Origin: Planktothrix sp. PCC 11201
Lineage (GTDB): Bacteria; Cyanobacteriota; Cyanobacteriia; Cyanobacteriales; Microcoleaceae
Reading direction: 5' to 3'
Length of the DNA stretch: 42,848 nt
NCBI RefSeq assembly: GCF_900009135.1
Contig: NZ_LT797704.1
Span: 73,897-116,744 of the forward strand
The position numbers and the translations under genes are program-made. Below, piece after piece: positions 1 to 10,126 of the stretch. The stretch's first letter is position 1; every line of letters begins with the position of its first letter. The notes beneath the pieces are model-generated. The model was not told where the DNA came from, searched no databases, and saw nothing but the letters and a program-made list of their open reading frames with translations.

Positions 1-401
1 GATTTTAACTTGGATTTAACTGGAGTTGGTGGTTCGGGGGTTGGGGTTGGGGACGGCGGGGTTTCCTCAGTCTCCTCATCTTTGGGAGATTCGGTTTCCA
101 CTTCCGGGGGAGAAGATTCAGCCATGACTAATCCCCTTTGTTTAACCCGACGAATCAATAAATTAGCCACTAATGCGGTAGCTCGGTTATCACTTTCTAA
201 GTTAAATTCCGAATCATCGGTATCTATTTCTACATAACGAGATACCACTTCCATAATTTCTTTTCGCATGGCTTCGACCATTTCCGCCGATAAATCAGCC
301 CGGTCATGGGCTAATACCAACTTCAGGCGTCGTTTGGCCTCCTCTCGACTGGTTTGATGAGTTCGAGGAAAAAGTCGTTCTATGAGTTCATTAATTTTCA
401 T
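1..401 (-). CDS. minE: Cell division topological specificity factor MinE (C-terminus cut by window edge)
   Basis: The minus strand from the ATG at 401 reads [13 protein letters not shown], then a helix rich in [16 protein letters not shown] and the segment [21 protein letters not shown]. This is the MinE pattern: an amphipathic membrane-binding N-terminus, the MinCD-antagonising helix and the dimeric topological domain. MinE triggers MinD ATP hydrolysis and drives the oscillation that keeps FtsZ rings at mid-cell. It lies 56 bases after minD in the order minC-minD-minE. After about residue 92 the protein runs into a Pro/Glu/Thr/Ser-rich tail of at least 40 residues that continues off the window, so the true stop is not visible. 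The family assignment is sure; the end is partial. Confidence 0.93.
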   Translation of the reverse strand, partial: MKINELIERLFPRTHQTSREEAKRRLKLVLAHDRADLSAEMVEAMRKEIMEVVSRYVEIDTDDSEFNLESDNRATALVANLLIRRVKQRGLVMAESSPPEVETESPKDEETEETPPSPTPTPEPPTPVKSKLK

Positions 402-457
402 GGGGGTTTGGAGGATGAATACAGAAGCAGTCAGATCAACAATTTCAAGATATATTT

Positions 458-1264
458 TTAGCCAACTTTAGAGGAAAGCAAGCGACGCAGTTTGGCAAAA
501 AAACCTTCTGGACGGGGGTTAAGGTCAAGGAACGCTACTTTTTCTCCTTCAATTCGACGCACCACATTCGTGAACGCTTGGGCTGCTTGGGATGGGGTTT
601 CTGATAACACCAAAGGTTCTCCTTTATTGGTAGAAACAATCACATTTTCATCATCGGGAACCACCCCAATTAAAGGAATCGCTAAAATTTCCTCCACATC
701 CTGTACCGACATCATATCGTTAGCTTCCACCATTAAGGGCTTAATCCGATTAATTAATAACCGAATTTTTTTCACCGAATTTGCCTCTAATAAACCAATC
801 ACCCGATCCGCATCTCTAACGGCTGAAACTTCGGGAGTAGTGACAATAATTGCTTCTTTAGCAGGGGCGATCGCATTTTGAAACCCCTGTTCAATTCCCG
901 CCGGACAATCAATAATAATATAGTCATATTTCCCCTCTAACATCGCCACTAATTGCTTCATTTGATCGGGTGTAACGGCTTCTTTCATGCGATTTTGAGC
1001 CGCAGGTAATAAAACCAAGCGGGATTCTCGTTTATCTTTCACTAAAGCTTGTTCCAGGCGACATTCTCCCGATAAAACCTCCATTGCGGTATATACAATC
1101 CGATTTTCTAAACCTAGAAGTAAGTCTAAATTTCTCAGACCAAAATCCGCATCAATCACCACAACACTGTGGCCCCGTTTTGCCAAACTCATGCCCACAT
1201 TAGCGGTACAAGTAGTTTTTCCCACCCCTCCTTTTCCAGAGGTAATCACAATAACACGACTCAT
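458..1264 (-). CDS. minD: Septum site-determining ATPase MinD
   Basis: This 268-residue ParA/MinD-type ATPase opens with [18 protein letters not shown], so the deviant Walker A motif lies near residues 10-18. The [14 protein letters not shown] segment follows, and [10 protein letters not shown] carries the Walker B-type aspartate. The C-terminus [14 protein letters not shown] is an amphipathic membrane-targeting helix. ATP-bound MinD dimers coat the membrane and recruit MinC, and MinE stimulates hydrolysis and release. The length is normal for the family. It sits between minC, 86 bases upstream, and minE, in the standard cyanobacterial order, and is probably cotranscribed with both. Confidence 0.98.
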   Translation of the reverse strand: MSRVIVITSGKGGVGKTTCTANVGMSLAKRGHSVVVIDADFGLRNLDLLLGLENRIVYTAMEVLSGECRLEQALVKDKRESRLVLLPAAQNRMKEAVTPDQMKQLVAMLEGKYDYIIIDCPAGIEQGFQNAIAPAKEAIIVTTPEVSAVRDADRVIGLLEANSVKKIRLLINRIKPLMVEANDMMSVQDVEEILAIPLIGVVPDDENVIVSTNKGEPLVLSETPSQAAQAFTNVVRRIEGEKVAFLDLNPRPEGFFAKLRRLLSSKVG

Positions 1265-1334
1265 ATTTTAAAAATTTGTATTCAGCAATAATCGATCCGG
1301 TGTTCAGAATAACCTATTTTATTGACACTTGGCG

Positions 1335-1358
1335 CATCACCCATCACCCATTACCCAT
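1335..1358. repeat. Short heptamer-repeat remnant at the 3' end of minC
   Basis: On the minus strand this is a run of TAATGGG and TGATGGG units, the same family as the long tandem array near 3.9 kb. The first unit encodes the last residues and the stop of minC. Confidence 0.6.
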
Positions 1359-2184
1359 TTATATCCAGGGTCAAAACTCTAGCCTTGGCCACTTCCTTCG
1401 CGGGACTAATCCTAATCCCGGTACTATTGATATAGGCGACTTCCGGGTAAAACTGTTCGGGGGAGGTTTCTGGGCCGCGCGCCACTTGATCCGCAATCCG
1501 AATTAACTTAGGTTCCATTTGCAAAGCCATAATTAAACTATTCCGGTTGCCTTTTGCCCCGGCGTGGGCGTTTCCCCGTAACCGTCCCCAAATAATAATA
1601 TCTCCATCGGCAATCACTGAACTACCTGGGTTGACATCCCCGACAATTACAATGGTTCCTGGGTGACGAATATCCACCCCAGAGCGCACGGTCATTTTCA
1701 AATATAATGGTTCTGCTAAGGGCTCTGTAGTCGTCTCTAACACGGGTTGAGCCAAGGTTTCTCGTTCCATATCCTGATCAACGCTATAGCCCGCCATAGC
1801 TGCTGCTACTGCGGTTTGGCGACGGCTGGTTTTAACCCGTTTGAGTTGGAGTTGGACTTCCGTTAGTGCCTCAGCAATATCTTGGAGTTGACGCCCATCT
1901 AATAACCTATTTTCCGCCATTAGATAAACTTCCGTATAATCTTGTTCTGCGTGTTCACCCCCGTTCAGGCGATGTTTTAACTGTTGCCAGAGTTCTGTCC
2001 AGGTATTATTAAGGTTAGCATTAGTCTCGGTATCTTCACGGTTGTTTTCTGGAGGTAAAAATAACAATAACCGTCCCGCTTCAGTTTTGAACCGAACTTG
2101 TAAATTAGGATCAATCTCAGGTGAAATTACAGGAGATTCAGATTCAGTTATTATTGGTTCAGATGTTGGGGTATCTAAAGACAT
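1351..2184 (-). CDS. minC: Septum site-determining protein MinC
   Basis: This 277-residue protein is the inhibitor of FtsZ assembly that MinD brings to the membrane. The first 25 residues are a low-complexity Ser/Pro/Glu stretch. Residues of about 30-105 form the N-terminal FtsZ-binding domain, and a linker follows. The C-terminal right-handed beta-helix contains RSGVDIRHPGTIVIVGDVN and GDIIIWGRLRGNAHAGAKGN, typical of MinC. It is the first gene of minCDE. The final codons (Leu-Asp-Ile-Asn-Gly-stop) come from a short run of the TAATGGG heptamer found in spacers elsewhere in the window, so a repeat seems to have set the end of the gene. Confidence 0.96.
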   Translation of the reverse strand: MSLDTPTSEPIITESESPVISPEIDPNLQVRFKTEAGRLLLFLPPENNREDTETNANLNNTWTELWQQLKHRLNGGEHAEQDYTEVYLMAENRLLDGRQLQDIAEALTEVQLQLKRVKTSRRQTAVAAAMAGYSVDQDMERETLAQPVLETTTEPLAEPLYLKMTVRSGVDIRHPGTIVIVGDVNPGSSVIADGDIIIWGRLRGNAHAGAKGNRNSLIMALQMEPKLIRIADQVARGPETSPEQFYPEVAYINSTGIRISPAKEVAKARVLTLDING

Positions 2185-2198
2185 ATTAGAAGGGAATA

Positions 2199-2289
2199 GG
2201 GATCACGGATTTAAGAGGATTTCATGGATTTCACGGATTTTAATCTGTCCCCCAATCAAGTCGAGGGCAGGGTTAATCTGCGTAATCCT
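2199..2289. repeat. 91-bp dispersed repeat, copy 1
   Basis: This block between minC and the GTPase gene recurs almost exactly (about three mismatches in 91) near 27.0 kb. It contains repeated units of the type GATTTCACGGATTTCACGG followed by AATCTGTCCCCC and GTCGAGGGCAGGG. It lies just upstream of minC on the minus strand. No open frame or terminal repeats are evident, and its function is unknown. Confidence 0.85.
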
Positions 2290-2325
2290 GTAATTATTGT
2301 AAGCGATTAAGGACAATCCCTAACC

Positions 2326-2363
2326 CCCCAGTAGAAACCTTACAGGCAACGTCTCTACTGGGG
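2326..2363 (-). terminator. Hairpin after the GTPase gene
   Basis: CCCCAGTAGA (2326-2335) pairs with TCTACTGGGG (2354-2363) in a perfect 10-bp stem with an 18-base loop. It lies 38 bases past the GTPase stop. There is no strong T-tract, so termination is inferred from position; it could also be another mobile palindrome. Confidence 0.5.
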
Positions 2364-2400
2364 TGAATGCTAAAATATATAATTTGAATTTCCAACAGAA

Positions 2401-3813
2401 TTAAATTTCCCCAATTCTTTTTTGAACATTAATTTTCTTCCATAATTCCTGTTTAATTCGGTTGAGAATTGAAGTTTCATCTAAGGTTTCTAAAATATGT
2501 TGAACCACCGCTTTTGGCCCTTCTTCTCCCCAGGATGCACCATTGGCTAAATAAGCTTTTGTCACCTGTCCAATAGCATAACCAGAAACCCCGGCGATCG
2601 CAGCTTGGGGAATAGCAACAGATAGATAGGGAATTAATGATAATCCCCCGGTTGCTGGAGCGGTTAATCCTAATAGACTTTTTAAAGAACTTAAACCAAA
2701 ATTTGCCACTAATTCACTAGCAGTAATTCCTCCCATACTTAAGGCAATTTTTTGTAATAATTCCACCGCCCCCTGTTGAGTCATGGAAATTCCATATAAT
2801 TTAGATAGGGTTAATATTAACGCCACATCGATCACCGCCCCGCTTAATAAATCAATCATCATCATGGGATTTAAGGCGATCGCAATTGATTTAGTCATCA
2901 CCCCATTCCAAATTATTCGGTTAGCACTAGATCCTCGAATTTCCATTTTTCGCCGGACTAATTTTTCATTCACATCCCCGGCATATAACATGGTATTTAA
3001 GGCGACTAATGATTTCCCTTCCTGATCCAAAATCTCTAAAATTTTTAACTTTAATTCCTCAATTTGAGGTTCTCCTCGGGTAATTTCGGCACTTAAAGTT
3101 CCATCGGGGCGACGAATAGCTTTAGCGACTAAAGGAGAAGCCGCCGCCATCACAATTTCATCGGGAGATAACAATTCTTTAACTCTTTCATCTCTAATTT
3201 TTTCATAAATTGCCTGTCGATCCGCTTCGGGATATTGATCAATTTTATTAAAGACTAATAACATTGGTTTTCCCGCTTCTCGTAATTGCGAAAGGGCATC
3301 ATATTCAACTTGGGTAATATCCCCGGCGATGACAAATAATAATAAATCCACTTGTTGCGCCACCTGACGAGCAATTTGTTCCCTGGTTTCCCCATCTACT
3401 TCGTCAATTCCTGGGGTATCAATCAGTTCAATTTGAGAAATTTTATAGGAAACCGTAGGAATATTAGATGTCTGGTTATCGGTCATTTCCCATGGCTGAA
3501 TTTGAGTAGTTTGGGTGACCCCATGAATTGGGCCAGTGATAAATACTTCTTGACCTAATAACGCATTTAATACCGAAGATTTTCCCCGTCCTACCATTCC
3601 AAATACGGCAATTTGTACACAGGTACGGTCTAATTTATCCATCATTCTTTGCAACCCCCCAATATCGGGTTCTAAACCTTCTCTTTCTGTGGGAGTTAAG
3701 TCAAGATGGTCTACAATCTCCCGTAGGGCGTCTTGGGCATGACGTAAATTTAATTCCGCTTGTAGGTCGGTGAAACTCAGTAGAGTTGTATTAAGTTCGT
3801 CATCTAAAGTCAT
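2401..3813 (-). CDS. Membrane-associated GTPase (Era-like G domain plus DUF697-type tail)
   Basis: This 470-residue protein has a short helical N-terminus and then a TrmE-Era-Septin-type G domain. G1 is GMVGRGKSS (residues 72-80), G3 is DTPG (132-135) and G4 is NKID (189-192). The C-terminal third (about 300-430) is hydrophobic and Gly/Ala-rich, as in the DUF697 proteins found with GTPases in cyanobacteria, and probably inserts in or lies on a membrane. The family may act in membrane or stress processes, but no precise role is known to me. It lies upstream of minCDE on the same strand, separated by a repeat and a hairpin, so shared transcription is uncertain. Confidence 0.85.
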   Translation of the reverse strand: MTLDDELNTTLLSFTDLQAELNLRHAQDALREIVDHLDLTPTEREGLEPDIGGLQRMMDKLDRTCVQIAVFGMVGRGKSSVLNALLGQEVFITGPIHGVTQTTQIQPWEMTDNQTSNIPTVSYKISQIELIDTPGIDEVDGETREQIARQVAQQVDLLLFVIAGDITQVEYDALSQLREAGKPMLLVFNKIDQYPEADRQAIYEKIRDERVKELLSPDEIVMAAASPLVAKAIRRPDGTLSAEITRGEPQIEELKLKILEILDQEGKSLVALNTMLYAGDVNEKLVRRKMEIRGSSANRIIWNGVMTKSIAIALNPMMMIDLLSGAVIDVALILTLSKLYGISMTQQGAVELLQKIALSMGGITASELVANFGLSSLKSLLGLTAPATGGLSLIPYLSVAIPQAAIAGVSGYAIGQVTKAYLANGASWGEEGPKAVVQHILETLDETSILNRIKQELWKKINVQKRIGEI

Positions 3814-3826
3814 AAAAACCTCGTTT

Positions 3827-3944
3827 AATGGGGAATGGGGAATGGGGAATGGGGAATGGGTAATAGGTAATGGGTAATGGGTAATGGGTAATGGGTAATG
3901 GGTAATGGGTAATGGGTAATGGGTAATGGGTAATGGGTAATGGG
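3827..3944. repeat. Tandem heptamer array
   Basis: About 17 head-to-tail units of a 7-bp repeat lie just upstream of the GTPase start. The first three or four are GGGGAAT, and the rest are nearly perfect TAATGGG. Short heptanucleotide arrays of this kind are typical of filamentous cyanobacteria. The array is likely variable in length between strains. Confidence 0.97.
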
Positions 3945-4014
3945 AGTTAAATAAAAATCAATTCTAAATTGGTTTTATGGGTTGAGAATATATCCCAATT
4001 TTGTTTCAACCTTT

Positions 4015-4638
4015 CTACATATTAAAAATCTGCTGTGCGGATAAGTTGAACTGGGGAAAGGTCGGGGAAATAAGGGTTGTGTTCTCTCTAAATGGATTCA
4101 TTTGATATTCTCCATCCTCTAAATTACAAACAAATAATGTAGGTTGCTTGGGGCTACCAATAAGCTTTCTCGGCCCCAATGCTGCGTAATCCAGAATCCA
4201 ATATTCTTCAATTCCCATTTCTTCATAATCTCGAAATTTATTATAATAATCATCACGCCAATTCGTTGAAACCACTTCGACAATTAATTTCACTGAATCA
4301 TAATTTTCGATAATTGATTCGCTTTCCCATCGAGGTTCAGACCCTAAAACTTCTTGATTTAAAACAATAATATCCGGTTCATAACCAGATTGTCCACGCT
4401 TGGGTTTGATAATCGATTCTCTAGGAATAGTCCATATACCACCTTTGCCCATCTGCCTAATTATAATTAATAATTGTTCCATCAGGGAACCTGTTAGATT
4501 TGAATGTTTTCCCCTGGGTTTGGGCATTTCAATAATTACTCCTTCATGCAGTTCATAACGAACTTCTGAGTTTTCGGGATACCAGTTGATAAATTCATCA
4601 AAGCTGTAGATTTTGGGTTCGGTTTGGGCTGAAGTCAT
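4015..4638 (-). CDS. Uma2-family (DUF820) endonuclease-like protein
   Basis: This 207-residue protein has the full layout of the Uma2 PD-(D/E)XK family, which is greatly expanded in cyanobacteria. FDEFINWYPENSEVRYELHEG lies near residues 14-34, PKPRGKHSNLTGSLMEQL follows, and YEPDIIVL and KLIVEVVS hold the active-site Asp and Glu (near 88 and 121). RDYEEMGIEEYWILD is the family's C-terminal signature. The fold is nuclease-like, but the biological role of these proteins is largely unknown. It stands alone between two unrelated genes, after the heptamer array. Confidence 0.93.
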   Translation of the reverse strand: MTSAQTEPKIYSFDEFINWYPENSEVRYELHEGVIIEMPKPRGKHSNLTGSLMEQLLIIIRQMGKGGIWTIPRESIIKPKRGQSGYEPDIIVLNQEVLGSEPRWESESIIENYDSVKLIVEVVSTNWRDDYYNKFRDYEEMGIEEYWILDYAALGPRKLIGSPKQPTLFVCNLEDGEYQMNPFRENTTLISPTFPQFNLSAQQIFNM

Positions 4639-4780
4639 CGGTCTTTCAAGAAAGTATCTGTTCTTATTGTGGCAAAAAAGTCAGTTATTGGGTCAATAAA
4701 AAAATTTTGCTGTCAGAAGATTTTACCTCTGCTGATGAAACTGTTCTCCATTCTTATTGACCATTTTAATTTTTTCAAGT

Positions 4781-6073
4781 TTATCTGATGAAAGACAAAT
4801 CAACCCCGCCAAAGTTGGTACTTAAAGCAATATTTAAGTTTTCTAAGACTTTTACTAACCAGAGAACTCCATCTTGAGAACAGGACTCGTAATGATTAAA
4901 TAAAATGGCGAATCGTTTTTCTAGGTAGGGTTTGACTTTTCGACAAATTAAAACTATTTTGAGTAATAAACCTACGGTCATGGTTGGCCCCACGTTGGCA
5001 ATCAAATCGATAAAGACAAAATGATTGGGTTTTTGGGAACTTTCAACCACCAGAAAGTTTAATATTTGGTTACAAGTTCTCAGGAGGAGAAATTCATTAA
5101 AATTTTCATCATCACTATGGGGAATGGTATTCTGTAACTGTTTGTATAATTTATCATTGAATTGATTACGGATATAGGATGAATCAATAGATGTTGGGCT
5201 GATATATTCATATAAACTGTCTTTAAATTCTCGAAAAGATTGATTGGTTTGAGTGTGGGATAAAAAATTTTGAGCTAAATCTTTATAGGTTTGTGTCCCT
5301 TCTATTTTGCCCACAAATTGTTTCAAGGCTGCAAACAGTTCTCTATTATTTAAAAAAGTGGGATTAGGAACGGGAGAAACAATTTTTCTGGCTTCTTCTA
5401 GGGATGTCCGTCGGGCGATGGTGGCGAGTCGCATTTGATGGGCTGCATACTGGGATAAATCCAGTTCGTATTTCCGTTGTTTCTGAACTTGAATTAGTTG
5501 AATCATTTGTTGATGTTCATAGGAACTATCATCACTGAGTAAACAATGTTTATAAAGATAGGGATAGCGAGGAATTAAAACTCTCAATGGTTCGGAAGAT
5601 TGGGTTTTATAATCTAATTCAGCCGGCTGGTTAATGACTTCTGCAAATCGTTTTAAGGCGAGATACTGCTCACTTTTGGTAAATTCATAAACTAAATCTC
5701 CCAACTGACGAATATTTCGAGCATAGGAATAAACTTTGCGAATTTTAGGAATAGATTCATCAAAAAGTTGAATTAATTTATTAATTGCTGTTTTCCGTTG
5801 GGGAGAAGTATGCCAGCGATTCACTAAAATATAAAAACAGCGATTCAGGATATGATTAAAGTCCTGAACCTCTAATTTTGATACCACTAATTTATTTAAG
5901 GCTTTAGAAACCTCTAAATCTGGATATTCCGTTCCTTCAATAAATAATACATTCAGCCTTTCGATCAGTTGCTTAGGCTCCTCTATTTCTACCTTTTCGA
6001 GCAAATGATCATAGAGAATTTGTTCTTCTTTGAGGGTGGCTCGGTTAAAAGGATTGGCTAGATTGTTGTTCAT
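4781..6073 (-). CDS. Uncharacterised alpha-helical protein, 430 residues
   Basis: I do not recognise a named domain. The protein is soluble and helical throughout, with no signal peptide or membrane segment. It starts MNNNLANPFNRATLKEEQIL and contains regularly spaced amphipathic helices, for example residues of about 85-125 and 310-350. The composition is that of a normal, well-expressed gene and no low-complexity region is seen. The start is the first ATG and is followed by a good reading frame. A leader of 465 bases separates it from the divergent murF. It is probably a conserved cyanobacterial protein of unknown function. Confidence 0.8.
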   Translation of the reverse strand: MNNNLANPFNRATLKEEQILYDHLLEKVEIEEPKQLIERLNVLFIEGTEYPDLEVSKALNKLVVSKLEVQDFNHILNRCFYILVNRWHTSPQRKTAINKLIQLFDESIPKIRKVYSYARNIRQLGDLVYEFTKSEQYLALKRFAEVINQPAELDYKTQSSEPLRVLIPRYPYLYKHCLLSDDSSYEHQQMIQLIQVQKQRKYELDLSQYAAHQMRLATIARRTSLEEARKIVSPVPNPTFLNNRELFAALKQFVGKIEGTQTYKDLAQNFLSHTQTNQSFREFKDSLYEYISPTSIDSSYIRNQFNDKLYKQLQNTIPHSDDENFNEFLLLRTCNQILNFLVVESSQKPNHFVFIDLIANVGPTMTVGLLLKIVLICRKVKPYLEKRFAILFNHYESCSQDGVLWLVKVLENLNIALSTNFGGVDLSFIR

Positions 6074-6538
6074 TTTTGATTACCCATCTACTCAATTTGA
6101 GTGTGATTGTCTGGTTAGGTTTTCTGATCACTATAAATCTATGATTTTGACCCTGATTAAATTTTAAAATCAACCCTAAAATAGCAGTGTAGAGACAGGA
6201 ATATTGGGTCGGATTACAGATGATAGAACTTAGATTAAAAACTATGCAAAAAAAGTTTTTAAAAAGAAGTTGAACCCTTGATATTCTGGGCAGATACTTC
6301 CTAGAATATCTCGGTTATCCTGACCCGAGATCAAAGACTAACACCGCTATTCAGTTTAACAGATTTATAAAAGAACTATTAGGGGGAATAGTTGCAACTA
6401 ATAATATATTTTCTGTGCTTGTTATGCTATTTTCAACAACTAGGGTTGAAATCTCAATAAAAATCGCTACAAAACCCGAGATATTTTAGAATATCATAAC
6501 TGGGTAATCAACAACAATCTATTTTTAAGAGCCAGAGA
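6074..6538. other. Divergent intergenic region with inverted repeats
   Basis: This 465-base spacer between the 430-residue protein (leftward) and murF (rightward) has no credible gene. It holds an inverted repeat GATATTCT (6280-6287)/AGAATATC (6303-6310) with a 15-base spacer, and a second palindrome, GATATTTTAGAATATC (6480-6495), about 43 bases before murF. The first site's right arm with CTCGG is also complementary to the sequence around the second site. Regulatory function is possible but unproven. Confidence 0.5.
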
Positions 6539-7924
6539 ATGTCTAATCTCCTCACTCTCGGTCAGGTTGCTAAAATTCTAGCGATTAACTCACCATTTTA
6601 CTGTGATTTCAACGATCCTACAACCGTGATCGGAATCACAACCGATACCCGCAGCATTCAACCCGGAGAGGTTTTTTTGGCTTTACAGGGGGAACACTTT
6701 GATGGCCATAACTTCGTGGAACAGGCAATTAACCAGGGAGCTATTGCTGCGATTGTGAACACGGATTTTGCCCAAAATCACCCGGATTTACCCCTTTTCC
6801 CCGTTCCTAACCCTTTAAAAGCCTATCAACAGATTGCCCGATGGTGGCGGGATCAATTTCAGATTCCGATTATCGGGGTTACTGGGTCGGTGGGGAAAAC
6901 CACAACCAAAGAATTAATCGCCGCCGTACTTGGAACTCAGGGCAAGGTTTTAAAAACCCAAGCTAACTATAACAATGAAATTGGGGTTCCTAAAACCCTA
7001 TTACAACTCACGGCCGATCATGATTTTGCGGTCATCGAAATGGCCATGCGGGGAGCCGGACAAATTGCCGAATTAACCCAAATTGCGCAACCCACAATTG
7101 GGGTAATTACTAATGTGGGGACGGCTCATATTGGACTGTTGGGGTCAGAAGATGCGATCGCTCGGGCCAAATGTGAACTCTTAGCGGAAATGCCGAAAAC
7201 CAGTTTGGCGGTATTAAATCAGGATCAAGAACGTTTGATCAAGACCGCCGCTAAAGTTTGGTCGGGAAATACTATGACCTATGGTTTGGCAGGGGGAGAT
7301 CTGCGAGGAGAATTAATAGACACCCAAACCCTACGAGTCGAAGGAGTAGATTTACCCTTACCCCTACCCGGAGAACATAACGCCTCTAATTTCCTGGCTG
7401 CATTAGCCGTATTCCGGGGAATTTATGGGTCGCAAACCTCCTATGCACCTTTTGAGGCGGGAATAGCCGTACAGTTACCCGATGGCCGGGCGAAACGCTA
7501 TCAGTGGGGGGAAGATATTGTGATTTTAGATGAAACCTATAATGCCGGGTTGGAATCAATGTTGGCGGCTTTGCGGTTACTAGCTCAAACTCCAGGAAAA
7601 CGCCATATTGCGGTATTAGGGACGATGAAAGAGTTAGGGGCGCGATCGCTAGAATTCCATGAACAAGTGGGGCGCAAGGTGCGGGAACTGAATTTGGACG
7701 GATTATTGATTTTGGCAGAGTTTGAAGAAGCCAATGCCTTAGCAAAAGGGGCAGGGGGCATACCCTTAGTCGCCATTGTAGATAGTCAAACCGCCGATGC
7801 TCACCACCAAATGGCACAACAGTTAAAAGCCTTAATTCAGCCCGGGGATCGGATTTTATTTAAAGCTTCCCATTCGGTGCAACTGAATCGGGTTGTAGAA
7901 TTATTAGGATCGGATTTTCAATAG
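6539..7924 (+). CDS. murF: UDP-N-acetylmuramoyl-tripeptide--D-alanyl-D-alanine ligase MurF
   Basis: This 461-residue protein catalyses the last cytoplasmic step of peptidoglycan precursor assembly: it adds D-Ala-D-Ala to UDP-MurNAc-tripeptide using ATP. The N-terminal UDP-binding domain carries TTDTRSIQPGEVFLAL (34-49). The central ATP-binding domain has GVTGSVGKTTTKE (113-125) and NYNNEIGVP. The C-terminal ligase domain contains DETYNAGLESMLAAL and AVLGTMKELGA. Length and motif order are normal for MurF. It is monocistronic by appearance, 125 bases ahead of atpD on the same strand. Confidence 0.97.
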   Translation: MSNLLTLGQVAKILAINSPFYCDFNDPTTVIGITTDTRSIQPGEVFLALQGEHFDGHNFVEQAINQGAIAAIVNTDFAQNHPDLPLFPVPNPLKAYQQIARWWRDQFQIPIIGVTGSVGKTTTKELIAAVLGTQGKVLKTQANYNNEIGVPKTLLQLTADHDFAVIEMAMRGAGQIAELTQIAQPTIGVITNVGTAHIGLLGSEDAIARAKCELLAEMPKTSLAVLNQDQERLIKTAAKVWSGNTMTYGLAGGDLRGELIDTQTLRVEGVDLPLPLPGEHNASNFLAALAVFRGIYGSQTSYAPFEAGIAVQLPDGRAKRYQWGEDIVILDETYNAGLESMLAALRLLAQTPGKRHIAVLGTMKELGARSLEFHEQVGRKVRELNLDGLLILAEFEEANALAKGAGGIPLVAIVDSQTADAHHQMAQQLKALIQPGDRILFKASHSVQLNRVVELLGSDFQ

Positions 7925-8034
7925 AATCAAAGGGCAGTCATGATCAGTGATCACGCTTGAGTGATACCCTGAAAGATGGCAATATTAAATTCTTCTAAAG
8001 CTTTCCGAGACAAATCGGAATCAACTTGTATTAA

Positions 8035-9498
<1,464 letters not shown>

Positions 9499-9510
9499 GG
9501 TTGACCGACT

Positions 9511-9549
9511 GTTGTTGGGCTAGGATTGGGAGGGCTAAAGCCCAACAAC
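9511..9549 (+). other. Intercistronic hairpin between atpD and atpC
   Basis: GTTGTTGGGCT (9511-9521) and AGCCCAACAAC (9539-9549) form a perfect 11-bp stem with a 17-base loop, followed by another GCCCAACAAC copy and a T-rich run (near 9563-9570). It could attenuate transcription into atpC or stabilise the atpD message, giving unequal beta and epsilon levels. It may also be a mobile palindrome. Confidence 0.5.
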
Positions 9550-9603
9550 GGCCCAACAACCGTTATTTTTTGATCTCGATAATATTTTATTAACTCTTGA
9601 CAA

Positions 9604-10017
9604 ATGACATTAACTGTGCGTGTAATCGCCCCGGATCGGACGGTCTGGGATGAAAATGCTGATGAGGTGATTCTTCCGAGTACAACGGGTCAAGTGGGTA
9701 TTCTGACGGGTCACGCTCCCCTGCTAACCGCCTTAGATACCGGGGTTCTGCGGGTTCGGTCGAAAAACAAATGGACTCCCATTGCCTTGATGGGTGGGTT
9801 TGCTGAAGTGGAAGCCAATGAAGTCACCATCTTGGTGAATGGTGCAGAACGGGGTGATACTATTGATTTAGAAGCAGCCCGTACTGCCTACACCAAGGCT
9901 CAAGCTGATTTAGAAGCGGCTGAAACTGGTGATTCTAAAAAAGCCAAAATTAAAGCGACAAAAGCAATTAAAAGAGCCAGAGCGCGGTTACAAGCGGCTG
10001 GTGGTAGCGTCGAGTGA
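9604..10017 (+). CDS. atpC: F1Fo ATP synthase subunit epsilon
   Basis: This 137-residue subunit is called atpE in many cyanobacterial annotations. It has the N-terminal beta-sandwich ([46 protein letters not shown]) split by the usual conserved GILxGHAPL core, and a C-terminal pair of helices rich in Ala, Lys and Arg. Epsilon is part of the central rotor stalk and regulates ATPase activity. It follows atpD by 105 bases on the same strand, in the usual cyanobacterial beta-epsilon order. Confidence 0.98.
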   Translation: MTLTVRVIAPDRTVWDENADEVILPSTTGQVGILTGHAPLLTALDTGVLRVRSKNKWTPIALMGGFAEVEANEVTILVNGAERGDTIDLEAARTAYTKAQADLEAAETGDSKKAKIKATKAIKRARARLQAAGGSVE

Positions 10018-10022
10018 CAAAC

Positions 10023-10089
10023 AAGAAACCGGGTTTCTACCTTAACCTTTGCTACTAACAGAAAGCTCAATTAAGAAACCCGGTTTCTG
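10023..10089. repeat. Two copies of the palindrome AGAAACCNGGTTTCT
   Basis: AAGAAACCGGGTTTCT (about 10024-10039) and AAGAAACCCGGTTTCT (about 10073-10088) lie 34 bases apart, just after atpC. Each is a near-perfect palindrome. They may act as terminators, but they resemble the small dispersed palindromes of filamentous cyanobacteria. Confidence 0.75.
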
Positions 10090-10126
10090 AGCCGTGCCAG
10101 GTATGCCAATTATTGAAATAAAACCC

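Noticed and set aside
3827-3944. The heptamer array as a CRISPR
   Set aside because: Units are 7 bp with no spacers between them, so it is a simple tandem repeat.
7386-7817. A 143-residue frame opposite murF
   Set aside because: It lies wholly within murF on the other strand and lacks family features.
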